From assembly GCF_016827595.1 (NCBI RefSeq), contig NZ_JAECMS010000001.1:186001-250000 (forward strand): a stretch of 64,000 bases of DNA, in the 5' to 3' direction. This DNA comes from Luteirhabdus pelagi. Lineage in GTDB: Bacteria; Bacteroidota; Bacteroidia; Flavobacteriales; Flavobacteriaceae. The notes beneath the pieces were generated by a model that did not search any database, was not told the DNA's origin, and worked only from the letters and a program-made list of their open reading frames with translations. Below, piece by piece: positions 43,913-52,968 of the stretch. The first letter of the stretch is position 1, and the number at the start of each line of letters is the position of its first letter. The position numbers and the translations under genes were made by a program.

Positions 43913-45829
43913 TTATTGTTTGATTAGTGTAATTTGCTGATTCAGCGTCTCCTTTAACTTTTCGAAAGCATCGTTCCAAACGGGAAAGTCTTTTTTGCGA
44001 ATCCATCGCTTCTTAAAATTTACCATGCGATCATACACAATAGTAGTGCCGTCCAATAAATATGAAACCTGTATATCGATCAGTTCATTGGAAATTGAAA
44101 GGTTTTTGGGTAGTGCATCAACCGCATAGCCATCAGGTACTTTTAGCAATACTTTGGTCTCTTTCCGTTGATGCAAAGGAAGTTTGAAGTCTATTTTCCG
44201 ATCCTTAACTTCGTATGCTAGCACATTTTCCTCTGGATCGATATCGACGTACATGGTACCATCGAACTCGGCTACCGCATCATTTACGGCAACGCCATAC
44301 TGAAGCTCAAGATCTTCTTCGCGATTTTCCGGATCGAACGGTTGTATATCTGAAACCACTACGCTTTCATTTCCATTGGTAAGAAAATGCGACAATACTT
44401 CACTTTGTCTATCTCTTCCGAAGCTATGGTAATTGTTCTGGAATTGCACACGACATTCCGAACCAAACGTACGCGTAGCCATGCCTATCATATCTTCCGC
44501 TTCAAGAGCAAAGCTATACGCTGTCCTATCAATATTGGTTGCACTATTGGACGTTGGAACCGTTAGTACTTTATAGCCTTCTGGAGACTGCATTAGGGCC
44601 TGCTTATTCTGAATTCTAGAAGCATATTCCCCAAAGCGATTAAACTTTTCCGTACCATCCAAGAAAATGGCCTTACCATCGAGTATAACAGCACAAATCA
44701 TATGATTATCTACCGAAAGCGACGGAATACTATAATCGTAAGCCAAACGATCGGTTCCAATCCATACCAGACGCGAATCGAATCCAGCGAGTTCCAACAT
44801 TGTTTTGGTAAGCATTGCCATCCCCTTACAATCGCCATAACGTTTGGCAAACACATTTTGTGGGCTGTCGGGCTGGAATCCTGCTATTCCGTCTTCAAAA
44901 GCTACATATCGTATATGGTCTTGAACCCAGTAATAAATGTTTTTGATTTTTTCTTCATCGGTGGCGGTCTGAGCGGTTAGCTCTTGAACTTTAGAGAGCA
45001 TGGGAGCAGTATCAATATCAACCGCTTGCACCAAACCATTATACCAATCGTACAGATTTGCAGTGCTCTGAAACAAAGGGAACGTAGTGCCATCTTCCTT
45101 ATAAGAGCGTGCTATAAACAACAAATGGGGGTACAAATGCGACGGTCCCGGCGTGAGATCCTCAAGCGATTTTGGTTCTGCATTTTCAAATGAATACGTT
45201 ATAATACGTTCATCCTTCTCTTCAGTAACAGAACTTTTTATGGATGCATTCTTTTCAAAATTGAATTCCTTTATGTCTAAATCCAACCACTGTGGAATAT
45301 GAATATTTATCTTTCCCTCCAATACACGATAAGGTTCTGAAATATATTCACCTGTAAAATACTTCACATCCTTGAATTTCTTTTCAGCCGAAACTGTATA
45401 CTTCACTCCCTGTAAAGCAAACGTTAGATTGGCATATTTAACCCGATAATCGGCGTGAAAGAGATCTTCACTTTTAAGGTATTCATCCTGCATGTACATA
45501 TTCACCTCCCGTCCGGAGCGATCAATAATATCGAAATCATTTATCTCCGACTCAGAATCATAAAATAAAGGGAATTGAAGCCTTGAACTTGGCGCTAAAT
45601 TCATTAAAGTTAGTCGGATGTTCTTCGTAGCTTCTACCATACCATCCCTGTTCTTATCGAAGGTGATGTTGATATGTTTGGATAGAATTATGATATCCTC
45701 GTCGGGATATAGGGCCCGAAGCGATTGGGCTTGTGCTATTTCTTCATCCGAAGGATTTTGGCGGCGTTGTGCCGAAATGGGTAGCATCCAAAAGATACAT
45801 ATTGCTACCACAAAGAATTGTCGACTCAT
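43913..45829 (-). CDS. DUF3857 and transglutaminase-like domain protein
   Basis: 638 residues with a signal peptide (MLPISAQ). DUF3857 N-terminal domain (ILSKHINITFDKNRDGMVEATKNIRL split over strands), then a transglutaminase-like core with KRYGDCKGMAMLTKTMLELAGFDSRLVWIGT holding the likely nucleophilic Cys, and LSVDNHMICAVILDG with the His. Such cores act as cysteine proteases or crosslinkers, or serve only as folds. The downstream paralogue has lost this motif. Confidence 0.85.
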   Translation of the reverse strand: MSRQFFVVAICIFWMLPISAQRRQNPSDEEIAQAQSLRALYPDEDIIILSKHINITFDKNRDGMVEATKNIRLTLMNLAPSSRLQFPLFYDSESEINDFDIIDRSGREVNMYMQDEYLKSEDLFHADYRVKYANLTFALQGVKYTVSAEKKFKDVKYFTGEYISEPYRVLEGKINIHIPQWLDLDIKEFNFEKNASIKSSVTEEKDERIITYSFENAEPKSLEDLTPGPSHLYPHLLFIARSYKEDGTTFPLFQSTANLYDWYNGLVQAVDIDTAPMLSKVQELTAQTATDEEKIKNIYYWVQDHIRYVAFEDGIAGFQPDSPQNVFAKRYGDCKGMAMLTKTMLELAGFDSRLVWIGTDRLAYDYSIPSLSVDNHMICAVILDGKAIFLDGTEKFNRFGEYASRIQNKQALMQSPEGYKVLTVPTSNSATNIDRTAYSFALEAEDMIGMATRTFGSECRVQFQNNYHSFGRDRQSEVLSHFLTNGNESVVVSDIQPFDPENREEDLELQYGVAVNDAVAEFDGTMYVDIDPEENVLAYEVKDRKIDFKLPLHQRKETKVLLKVPDGYAVDALPKNLSISNELIDIQVSYLLDGTTIVYDRMVNFKKRWIRKKDFPVWNDAFEKLKETLNQQITLIKQ

Positions 45830-46097
45830 ACGACAAGTTTACGAAATTTTAAGAAGTTCTTAACCTTTTTGCAGCAGATTTCAGAATATCATAATACCGT
45901 ATTTATAGTCAAAGGAGTTATGCGTTAACGAAATATACTAACAAGCAATAGGTTAGAATAAAAGCACTTCAAAAGAAAAAATTATCACAACTTTAAACCA
46001 ATAGCCTGACAACGAGTTATTACAGGCTATATCGCTTAACCCCTTTTAATGTTTCTGACAAGAACGATAGTGATAGCATGGTATTACCCACCATTTA

Positions 46098-48950
46098 TTA
46101 TCGGCTTAGATACATCTTCCGTCTTGCATATAACTCGTAGAAATCGTCATCTTTCAGACTTTCAATGAACAAAATACTCTCGCCTGTACTTTTCATCTCA
46201 GGCCCCAATTGCTTGTTTACATTCGGAAATTTATTAAAGCTAAAGACGGGTTGCTTAATAGCATAACCATCTAAATGCGGTCCAAACTTGAAGTCCTTTA
46301 GTTTCTTTTCACCCAACATAATCTTCGTTGCATAATTCACATACGGCTCGCCGTAAGCCTTCGCAATGAACGGTACCGTACGAGAAGCCCTAGGATTCGC
46401 TTCAATGATATACACATTGTCATCCTTAATCGCGAACTGAATGTTTATTAATCCAACCGTATTCAACGCTAAGGCAATTTTCTTGGTATGGTCTTTAATC
46501 TGTTGAATAACCAAATCACCAAGGTTGAAAGGAGGCAATAAGGCATTCGAATCGCCCGAATGTACCCCACACGGTTCGATATGCTCCATAATTCCGATGA
46601 TGTAGACATCTTCTCCGTCACATATGGCATCCGCTTCCGCTTCAATGGCACCATCTAAATAATGGTCTAAAAGCAGCTTGTTATTTGGGATCTTTCGTAG
46701 CAGGTCAACCACATGTGCCTCCAACTCTTGTTTATTGATAACAATCTTCATTCCCTGACCTCCCAATACGTAGGATGGACGAATCAGTAATGGGAAATCG
46801 AGTTCATCGGCAAGCGCTAGGGCTTCATCAGTGGTCTCAGCTGTTCCAAAGCGTGGGTATGGAATGTCGTTATCCTTCAATAGGGTTGAAAAACTTCCGC
46901 GGTCTTCTGCTAAATCGAGTGCTTGGTAGCTTGTTCCCATTATCTTAATACCATAGCGATCAAGCTTCTCGGCCAATTTTAATGCGGTTTGTCCACCCAA
47001 CTGAACAATAACCCCTTCTGGGTTTTCATGGCGGATAATATCGTAGATATGTTCCCAAAACACCGGCTCGAAATATAGCTTATCAGCTACATCGAAATCG
47101 GTTGAAACCGTTTCAGGGTTACAGTTTATCATTACGGTTTCATAACCGCATTCTGCTGCCGCCAATACGCCGTGAACACAGCAATAATCGAACTCAATTC
47201 CTTGACCAATTCGGTTCGGACCTGAACCTAGCACGATGATTTTCTTTTTATCGGTTACCGGACTATCATTCGCAGCCATTCGTTTCCCGTCGGCTGTCTC
47301 CATTTCATTTTCGAAGGTAGAGTAATAATAAGGTGTTTGCGCGACAAACTCGGCCGCACAAGTATCTACTAGTTTATAGACTCGTTGTATATTTAGTTCC
47401 TCGCGTTTCTTATACACTTGGCTTTCCAAGCACTTCAACATATGCGCAATCTGACGGTCGCCATATCCCTTTTGCTTCGCTTCCAACAATAATTCACGCG
47501 GAAGCGTATCCAGCGTATATTCCGAAATTTCTTTTTCCAATAGGTAAAGCTCTTCATACTGACGAAGGAACCACATATCAATTTTGGTAATCTCGTGAAT
47601 TCGGCTTAATGGAATGCCCAATTGAATGGCATCATAAATGACGAACACACGATCCCAACTAGCGTTTTTAAGCTTATCGAGAATTTGTTGGTAGTCGGTA
47701 TAGCTCTTTCCATCGGCACCGAGTCCGTTTCTTTTGATTTCAAGCGATTGAGTCGCTTTATGTAGCGCTTCTTGGAACGACCGGCCGATACCCATCACCT
47801 CTCCTACCGACTTCATCTGCGGTCCGAGAATACGGTTAGACCCTTCAAACTTATCAAAGTTCCAACGCGGGATTTTTACGATTACGTAATCCAGGGTTGG
47901 TTCGAATAAAGCTGAAGTCGTTTTGGTAATTTGGTTGTCCAACTCGTCCAGTGTATAGCCTAAGGCTAACTTGGCAGCGATTTTCGCAATTGGGTATCCG
48001 GTTGCTTTTGAAGCTAAAGCAGATGAGCGTGATACTCGAGGGTTAATTTCAATAGCAATGATATCTTCTTTTTCATCTGGACTTACCGCAAATTGGACGT
48101 TACATCCTCCGGCAAAGTCACCGATACTTCGCATCATCTTGATGGCCATATCTCGCATTCGCTGAAAGGCTGAATCGCTTAACGTCATTGCGGGAGCAAC
48201 GGTTATGGAATCGCCCGTGTGGATTCCCATTGGGTCCATATTTTCAACCGTACAGATAATAACAACATTATTATTTTTATCGCGGAGCAGCTCTAATTCA
48301 TATTCCTTCCAGCCTTGTAGCGCTTTATCGATGAGCACCTCGTGAATTGGCGATACTTCCAAGCCATGCGACAGTGCCGCTTCAAATTCATCTTCGGTTT
48401 CGACAAAAGCTGCTCCTGCTCCTCCTAGTGTAAAGGAAGCACGAATAAGCAAAGGTAATCCGAATTCCTGTGCGATTTCCTTTCCTTGCAGCAAGGATTT
48501 TGCTGTCTTAGCAGGTGCAACCGGGATTCCGATATCGCGCATCAGGTCCTTAAACTTATCGCGGTCTTCGGTGATATTGATTGCATCGATATCAACGCCA
48601 ATAATTTTCACCCCAAAATCTTCCCATATTCCTTTTTCATCTGCTTCGATACAAAGATTCAGAGCAGTTTGCCCTCCCATAGTTGGCAACACTGCGTCGA
48701 TTTGCGGATGCTCTTTCAGGATTTTAACTAGCGATTTGGTAGTTAGTGGCAACAAATATACATGGTCGGCCATGGTTGGGTCGGTCATGATGGTTGCCGG
48801 ATTACTGTTAATCAAGATGGTTTCGATTCCGTCTTCGCGAAGGGAGCGAAGGGATTGAGAACCAGAATAATCGAATTCACAGGCTTGTCCGATAACGATG
48901 GGACCAGAACCGATGATTAGGATAGATTTTAGCGCTTCGTTTTTTGGCAT
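46098..48950 (-). CDS. carB: Carbamoyl-phosphate synthase large subunit without allosteric domain
   Basis: 950 residues: two homologous halves, each an ATP-grasp unit (first LIIGSGPIVIGQACEFDYSG, second IIVLGSGPNRIGQGIEFDYCC; each with an SFTLGGAG or SYVLGGQG glycine loop) and the oligomerisation segment between. The C-terminus ends at LKDDDFYELYARRKMYLSR, right after the second synthetase unit, so the MGS allosteric domain (about 120 residues in Escherichia coli, 1073 total) is absent. It makes carbamoyl phosphate for pyrimidine and arginine synthesis with a small subunit encoded elsewhere. Own promoter box upstream. Confidence 0.95.
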   Translation of the reverse strand: MPKNEALKSILIIGSGPIVIGQACEFDYSGSQSLRSLREDGIETILINSNPATIMTDPTMADHVYLLPLTTKSLVKILKEHPQIDAVLPTMGGQTALNLCIEADEKGIWEDFGVKIIGVDIDAINITEDRDKFKDLMRDIGIPVAPAKTAKSLLQGKEIAQEFGLPLLIRASFTLGGAGAAFVETEDEFEAALSHGLEVSPIHEVLIDKALQGWKEYELELLRDKNNNVVIICTVENMDPMGIHTGDSITVAPAMTLSDSAFQRMRDMAIKMMRSIGDFAGGCNVQFAVSPDEKEDIIAIEINPRVSRSSALASKATGYPIAKIAAKLALGYTLDELDNQITKTTSALFEPTLDYVIVKIPRWNFDKFEGSNRILGPQMKSVGEVMGIGRSFQEALHKATQSLEIKRNGLGADGKSYTDYQQILDKLKNASWDRVFVIYDAIQLGIPLSRIHEITKIDMWFLRQYEELYLLEKEISEYTLDTLPRELLLEAKQKGYGDRQIAHMLKCLESQVYKKREELNIQRVYKLVDTCAAEFVAQTPYYYSTFENEMETADGKRMAANDSPVTDKKKIIVLGSGPNRIGQGIEFDYCCVHGVLAAAECGYETVMINCNPETVSTDFDVADKLYFEPVFWEHIYDIIRHENPEGVIVQLGGQTALKLAEKLDRYGIKIMGTSYQALDLAEDRGSFSTLLKDNDIPYPRFGTAETTDEALALADELDFPLLIRPSYVLGGQGMKIVINKQELEAHVVDLLRKIPNNKLLLDHYLDGAIEAEADAICDGEDVYIIGIMEHIEPCGVHSGDSNALLPPFNLGDLVIQQIKDHTKKIALALNTVGLINIQFAIKDDNVYIIEANPRASRTVPFIAKAYGEPYVNYATKIMLGEKKLKDFKFGPHLDGYAIKQPVFSFNKFPNVNKQLGPEMKSTGESILFIESLKDDDFYELYARRKMYLSR

Positions 48951-48973
48951 AGGAATGAAATTTATGGTGCTTG

Positions 48974-48981
48974 CAAAAATA
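48974..48981 (-). promoter_or_regulatory. -7 promoter box (TATTTTTG) for carB
   Basis: TATTTTTG on the minus strand, 23 nt before the carB start codon, matching TAnnTTTG. Confidence 0.55.
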
Positions 48982-48997
48982 AGCCCCGTGAGGGTAT

Positions 48998-49034
48998 AAA
49001 AAAAAGGTGCTGTATAAAAACAACACCTTTTTTA
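48998..49034 (-). terminator. Rho-independent terminator after rpmH
   Basis: Arms AAAAGGTGCTGT and AACAACACCTTTT pair over about 11 bp (one G-T pair) with a loop of about 9 nt, flanked by A- and T-runs. It lies 17 nt past the rpmH stop on the minus strand. Confidence 0.75.
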
Positions 49035-49051
49035 TTTATAGGTTATCAACA

Positions 49052-49210
49052 TTATTTCTTGTGACGTGGTTCAGAAGAAACTGAAAGTTTTTTTCGACCT
49101 TTCGCCCTTCTGGCCTTCAACACCTTTCTACCGTTCACAGAAGACATACGCTCCCGGAATCCGTGTTTGTTTCTTCTTTTTCTCTTAGAAGGTTGAAATG
49201 TTCTTTTCAT
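49052..49210 (-). CDS. rpmH: 50S ribosomal protein L34
   Basis: A 52-residue, very basic protein that begins [18 protein letters not shown], the universal L34 signature, and continues [20 protein letters not shown] with a short C-terminal extension [14 protein letters not shown]34 is a late-assembling protein of the large ribosomal subunit. In many bacteria it precedes rnpA near the origin; here neither rnpA nor dnaA is adjacent. It has a good promoter upstream and a terminator downstream, so it is monocistronic. Confidence 0.97.
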   Translation of the reverse strand: MKRTFQPSKRKRRNKHGFRERMSSVNGRKVLKARRAKGRKKLSVSSEPRHKK

Positions 49211-49270
49211 TATAATTGAGTTTAACTTCTGAAAATTTTACTTAAAAAGACCTTTCTTCAAAGTCGGGTG

Positions 49271-49278
49271 CAAATATA
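49271..49278 (-). promoter_or_regulatory. Strong Bacteroidota promoter of rpmH (-7 TATATTTG)
   Basis: TATATTTG on the minus strand with a TTTG about 19 nt upstream (near 49298-49301), the expected -33/-7 spacing. The predicted leader is about 55 nt. Confidence 0.7.
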
Positions 49279-49333
49279 CAATCATTTTTTTCTTTCCCAA
49301 ACCCAAAAATAAAAAATTTTTATTTGTTTTTAG

Positions 49334-49341
49334 TACCTTTG
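49334..49341 (+). promoter_or_regulatory. -7 promoter box (TACCTTTG) for the 49364 gene
   Basis: Exact TAnnTTTG match 22 nt before the ATG at 49364, divergent from the rpmH promoter. Confidence 0.6.
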
Positions 49342-49363
49342 TCGGCCTGCAAAAAAGCATTCT

Positions 49364-49933
49364 ATGTTCAACAAAAATTTCAAAATTATCCTTGCCGCAC
49401 TTATCGTTGGAGTGGCGGTTTGGCAATTCACCGAAAACAATATTGGAAACGGTATCATGTTCATACTGCTCTCCTTGATTTTTGTCTTTTTATATTTTAA
49501 AAATGAAATCATTTTGCTCGCCTTCCTTCGTTTGCGGAAGCAGGACTTTGCGGGCGCGAAGAAATGGTTGGACAAAATTAAGAATCCGGAAGCTGCTTTA
49601 GTGCAAAAACAACAGGGATACTACTATTACCTTAATGGCTTGATGGTTTCACAAACGAATATGAATGAAGCCGAGCGCTATTTTAAAAAAGCGATTGGGC
49701 TTGGCCTAAACATGAGTGCCGATCTCGCCATGGCGAAGATGAACCTTGCTGGAATTGCCATGACCAAGAACCGAAAGCGTGAAGCGAAGCAATTGTTGAA
49801 AGAGGCGAAGCAACTCGACAAGCATAATATGCTAGACGAACAATTGAAGATGATGGAGCAACAAATGAAGAAAGCTGCCGGAGCACCACGTCAACACTAC
49901 GGTCAGGGTGGTTTCCGAGGCCGTCGACGCTAA
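49364..49933 (+). CDS. Membrane protein with TPR-like helical domain
   Basis: 189 residues: two close hydrophobic helices (FKIILAALIVGVAVWQF; GIMFILLSLIFVFLYF), then TPR-like helices (GYYYYLNGLMVSQTNMNEAERYFKKAIGLG; DLAMAKMNLAGIAMTKNRKREAKQLLKEA in consecutive helices) and a basic Gly/Arg end (YGQGGFRGRRR). Probably a membrane-anchored scaffold; no specific function is recognised. The end resembles RNA-binding RG tails but is very short. Confidence 0.83.
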   Translation: MFNKNFKIILAALIVGVAVWQFTENNIGNGIMFILLSLIFVFLYFKNEIILLAFLRLRKQDFAGAKKWLDKIKNPEAALVQKQQGYYYYLNGLMVSQTNMNEAERYFKKAIGLGLNMSADLAMAKMNLAGIAMTKNRKREAKQLLKEAKQLDKHNMLDEQLKMMEQQMKKAAGAPRQHYGQGGFRGRRR

Positions 49934-50094
49934 TATTCTATCCTTCACCTATATAACGGTAATAATTATTCCAATCAGTTTATATCCTACCGTGCTACTA
50001 GGAATATTTATGAAATTTCCTACTGAATTATTCATTTAATCGAGTATTTCAGCGTTTTTAGCGAAAAAATCATTACCTTCCTACTGCTGTATAC

Positions 50095-50102
50095 TACCTT
50101 TG
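50095..50102 (+). promoter_or_regulatory. -7 promoter box (TACCTTTG) for the thioredoxin-fold gene
   Basis: Exact TAnnTTTG match 24 nt before the ATG at 50127. Confidence 0.6.
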
Positions 50103-50126
50103 TATCAGCTAATTAACTAGGTGCGT

Positions 50127-50840
50127 ATGGGTAGAAAACTACTCTTTCTCTTCATTTTGATTCCTTTATTTCTCCATGGCCAAGATCGTGGAGAGGGGAA
50201 GTTATTGTCTCAGGCAATAGGAGAAAATATTAAGCGATACAAAATTGAGTCACAATTGGCCTATGGAGCTGATGATGTGGAACGGGCCGAATTTCTGTTC
50301 GATTCACTTATTAGTAATGTTATCAACGGAAGTATTCTTGATAATTTTAAGGTGAAGAAGCGTTCTGGTCGCAACATCGAGCTATACGACTTTGAAAAGC
50401 CGATGTTCCTGATGACTTATGCGTCCTGGTGCACACCTGGTAAAGGTGAAATTCCCGCTCTAAACGAAATTGCCGCTGAATACAGCGATTATATCGACTT
50501 TGTAGTTCTCTATTGGGATAACCGTAAGGAAATGCGTAAGCGCACGAAGGAATATTCTAGGGATATCACTATCATCTATATTGATGAAGCTGAAAACAAC
50601 CACAGCCATATCATCGAAACATTAAAGCATAGTGTTGGCTTCCCTACTTCCTTTTTTATCGATGCAGATAAAAAGATTGTGGATGTTCGTCGTGGTGCAC
50701 TTCACCCCTACAATGAAAGCTATGAGGTTTCATTCGAGTTAAATTATAACGCCTTTCACAATGGCATTTCACTCCTGAAAAATCTAAGTGATAAAGACAA
50801 GAATGAAGGCGTGGTTAGTAGCGAGGATCCCAATCCGTAA
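50127..50840 (+). CDS. TlpA/thioredoxin-fold secreted protein lacking the resolving cysteine
   Basis: 237 residues from the ATG at 50127, with a signal peptide (LLFLFILIPLFLHGQ); an in-frame GTG at 50121 is the alternative. The TlpA-like fold is shown by ELYDFEKPMFLMTYASWCTPGKGEIPALNEIA and the cis-Pro region VGFPTSFFIDADKKIV in separate strands. The redox site reads WCTPGK where thioredoxins have WCxPC, so only the first Cys remains. It could act as a monothiol or as a non-redox binding protein. Meets the TSUP gene tail to tail with adjoining stop codons. Confidence 0.83.
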   Translation: MGRKLLFLFILIPLFLHGQDRGEGKLLSQAIGENIKRYKIESQLAYGADDVERAEFLFDSLISNVINGSILDNFKVKKRSGRNIELYDFEKPMFLMTYASWCTPGKGEIPALNEIAAEYSDYIDFVVLYWDNRKEMRKRTKEYSRDITIIYIDEAENNHSHIIETLKHSVGFPTSFFIDADKKIVDVRRGALHPYNESYEVSFELNYNAFHNGISLLKNLSDKDKNEGVVSSEDPNP

Positions 50841-51209
50841 TTATTTCGAGAAAAACATTCGAACAGCTACTAGAAAGATAATCACCGCAAAGATTTTCTT
50901 CAGTAACTTGGTGTCTATAGCAATCGCCATCTTAGAACCGAGATATCCTCCTACTATAAATGCTAATGCTATAACGATAGCATATTTCCAGTTTACATGC
51001 CCCGCTTGGTAATAGTTATACGCAGCTATAAACGTTACAGGAATCGCCAAAACCGCCAGACTTGTTCCTTGGGCTTCATGCTGATTATATCCTAGTAAAA
51101 GCATGGTTAAGGGAATCATGACAACGCCACCTCCCACTCCTAAAAATCCACTGAAAATCCCTGCTAATAAACCGATTATTATCAATGATAGGATTAAGGT
51201 CATATTCAT
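50841..51209 (-). CDS. Half-size TSUP (TauE/SafE) family permease
   Basis: 122 residues from the ATG at 51209 (MNMTLILSLIII), preferred over a longer frame that runs into the transglycosylase gene. It has four hydrophobic segments and the TSUP signature GIFSGFLGVGGGVVMIPLTMLLLG split over helix 1-2, plus GGYLGSKMAIAID. Full TSUP permeases contain two such repeats (about 250 residues), so this would need to form a dimer. Likely exports or imports a sulfur-containing or other organic anion. Starts 10 nt after the transglycosylase gene. Confidence 0.85.
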   Translation of the reverse strand: MNMTLILSLIIIGLLAGIFSGFLGVGGGVVMIPLTMLLLGYNQHEAQGTSLAVLAIPVTFIAAYNYYQAGHVNWKYAIVIALAFIVGGYLGSKMAIAIDTKLLKKIFAVIIFLVAVRMFFSK

Positions 51210-51219
51210 TTTAAAACAA

Positions 51220-52152
51220 TTATGGGTATGTAGTATATTGTCCTTCTTCTGGAATTTCGATGAAGTATTCCTTTCCTGAAGCATTGCGCAAATAGGTTTC
51301 GCGTAACCAAGGATTATGAATTTTTAAAATCTTATAGCTGATCCCGAATTTATGGGCAAAAGCTGGAATATCGGTAATAGCCGTATCTACTTTTACGGTG
51401 TAGGTTGGAATTTCATGATATAGATCCTTATCGCGATAGTTAAATCCGAATTTCTGTGGATTTGAAAGAATATATTTAAACGCTAAGATTCTGAAAACGT
51501 ATCGGCTGGTTTCATCATTCAACAACAGATCGTAGTAATCGCCATCCGACTTTTGACGTTCAACTTGCTTGGAAACCCCATAATTTCCGGCGTTATAAGC
51601 AGCAGCAGCCATCGTCCATGTCCCAAAGCGATCTTTCGATTTTTGAAGATACTCAGCTGCGACCTTAGTTGCTTTTTCGAGATTATATCGTTCATCGACA
51701 TAATCATTGATTTCCAAACCATATTCCTTCCCAGTACTTGAGAGAAAGTGCCAAAAACCTGCAGCACCCGCTGGGGAGGAATTGTCCATTAAACCACTTT
51801 CAGCAACCGCTAAATATTTAAAATCGTCTGGAAGCCCATACTTTTTCAACAAAGGCTCTATTTTAGGAAAGAAACGGTTGGCTCTTTTAATAATTAATAG
51901 CCCATTACTTTGCCAATAGGTATTGACCAGCAATTCGCGATCGAACCGCTCTCTAATATCGGGATCATCCATCGGAACGGGTTCCCCGGCAAAGTCCATC
52001 GTATCGGGTAAGGGAATGGCGTAGACATTATAATCGTTTACCAATTTCTTCTCCATTGTTTCATCCGATGGCGGTTCTTGTACTGCATTTACACATACAA
52101 AACTAATACCCATTAAAAGGCTTGCCAATCCTATTTTCGCCAAAAATCCCAT
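51220..52152 (-). CDS. Membrane-bound lytic transglycosylase-like protein (SLT domain)
   Basis: 310 residues with a signal peptide. SLT/lysozyme-like core: LAVAESGLMDNSSPAGAAGFWHF with the catalytic Glu in AESG, then TMAAAAYNAGNYGV. The C-terminal part (ETYLRNASGKEYFIEIPEEGQ) resembles a LysM-adjacent tail but no full LysM repeat is seen. It cleaves the MurNAc-GlcNAc bond to give anhydro-muropeptides during wall turnover. The Cys near residue 20 (SFVCVNAV) is not a clear lipobox. Confidence 0.9.
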   Translation of the reverse strand: MGFLAKIGLASLLMGISFVCVNAVQEPPSDETMEKKLVNDYNVYAIPLPDTMDFAGEPVPMDDPDIRERFDRELLVNTYWQSNGLLIIKRANRFFPKIEPLLKKYGLPDDFKYLAVAESGLMDNSSPAGAAGFWHFLSSTGKEYGLEINDYVDERYNLEKATKVAAEYLQKSKDRFGTWTMAAAAYNAGNYGVSKQVERQKSDGDYYDLLLNDETSRYVFRILAFKYILSNPQKFGFNYRDKDLYHEIPTYTVKVDTAITDIPAFAHKFGISYKILKIHNPWLRETYLRNASGKEYFIEIPEEGQYTTYP

Positions 52153-52209
52153 ATACTCTTTTTTTTTTTAAAAATACGAAATATTAACTTGGTGTGAAAT
52201 ACCAATCCC

Positions 52210-52875
52210 TTATTCCTTTAAAATAATCGATCGTAAGGTTTCCGATAGTTGCTTGCCCTTGTTCAATAGCATGATATGAGTTCCCCCCTCCAGTCGGATG
52301 CAGTCATCGATATTTTTAATCGGAAAAACAATATCGTCTTCACCATGAATATGGACGATTTTCCGAATGGGCTCTTCTCGTTGCCAGCACACCATATTTT
52401 TGATAGCCCAATCCAAATACTGTTTATTGCGCACATGAAGAAACTCCTGATAGAGTCGCAACCGTTTCTTGCTTCGTGGTCCCACCGCAAATTTTGTCAA
52501 ATCGTCTGCGCTTAACACCAAACGGGTTGGAATCAATTTGTATACGCCTGTTCTTTGCGCAAATTTCATGCGAGTCGGTAATTCTTGTTTCGACTTTACG
52601 CTGGAAATAATAATCAATTCCCGAAGGTTCAAAAATGCCGCCATTTCTTGTGCCACTACGCCACCAAATGAAACACCAATCAATACGCTATTGTCATGTT
52701 TCACATGTTCTGCCATGCGTTCGGCATACGCGGCAAGCGGTTCATTTGGGTGTGGTATAATCCACTCGATAATATGTATTTTACATGGTGGGTCGGGCAG
52801 CGAGATATTCTTGAAGATTTCCTTTCCCGCGGCCATGCCGGGCACAAAATAGACATGTATGGTTTCTTCAGACAT
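52210..52875 (-). CDS. Alpha/beta hydrolase
   Basis: 221 residues. The fold is seen from YFVPGMAAGKEIF (oxyanion region), nucleophile elbow GVSFGGVVAQEM, IHGEDDIVFPIKN (acid) and GGTHIMLLNKG (His), a complete Ser-Asp-His triad. No signal peptide. Substrate unknown; esterase or thioesterase activity is plausible. Its promoter box overlaps in position with the divergent pirin promoter. Confidence 0.85.
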   Translation of the reverse strand: MSEETIHVYFVPGMAAGKEIFKNISLPDPPCKIHIIEWIIPHPNEPLAAYAERMAEHVKHDNSVLIGVSFGGVVAQEMAAFLNLRELIIISSVKSKQELPTRMKFAQRTGVYKLIPTRLVLSADDLTKFAVGPRSKKRLRLYQEFLHVRNKQYLDWAIKNMVCWQREEPIRKIVHIHGEDDIVFPIKNIDDCIRLEGGTHIMLLNKGKQLSETLRSIILKE

Positions 52876-52920
52876 AACGTATCGAGCGCTTTTTGGCGAG
52901 GTAGTAACACCTATTTTTTG

Positions 52921-52928
52921 TACCTTTG
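52921..52928 (+). promoter_or_regulatory. -7 promoter box (TACCTTTG) for the pirin gene
   Basis: Exact TAnnTTTG match 40 nt before the pirin start. It lies 5 nt from the box for the opposite strand. Confidence 0.6.
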
Positions 52929-52933
52929 ATAGG

Positions 52934-52941
52934 CAAAGATA
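52934..52941 (-). promoter_or_regulatory. -7 promoter box (TATCTTTG) for the alpha/beta hydrolase gene
   Basis: TATCTTTG on the minus strand, 58 nt before the hydrolase start codon, back to back with the pirin box. Confidence 0.6.
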
Positions 52942-52968
52942 CTATTCTGTCTTTGCTTTATTGTTCCT

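Noticed and set aside
45830-46097. A possible small gene or RNA in the gap between the DUF3857 gene and carB.
   Set aside because: No frame with a sensible start, no promoter box and no stable hairpin was found.
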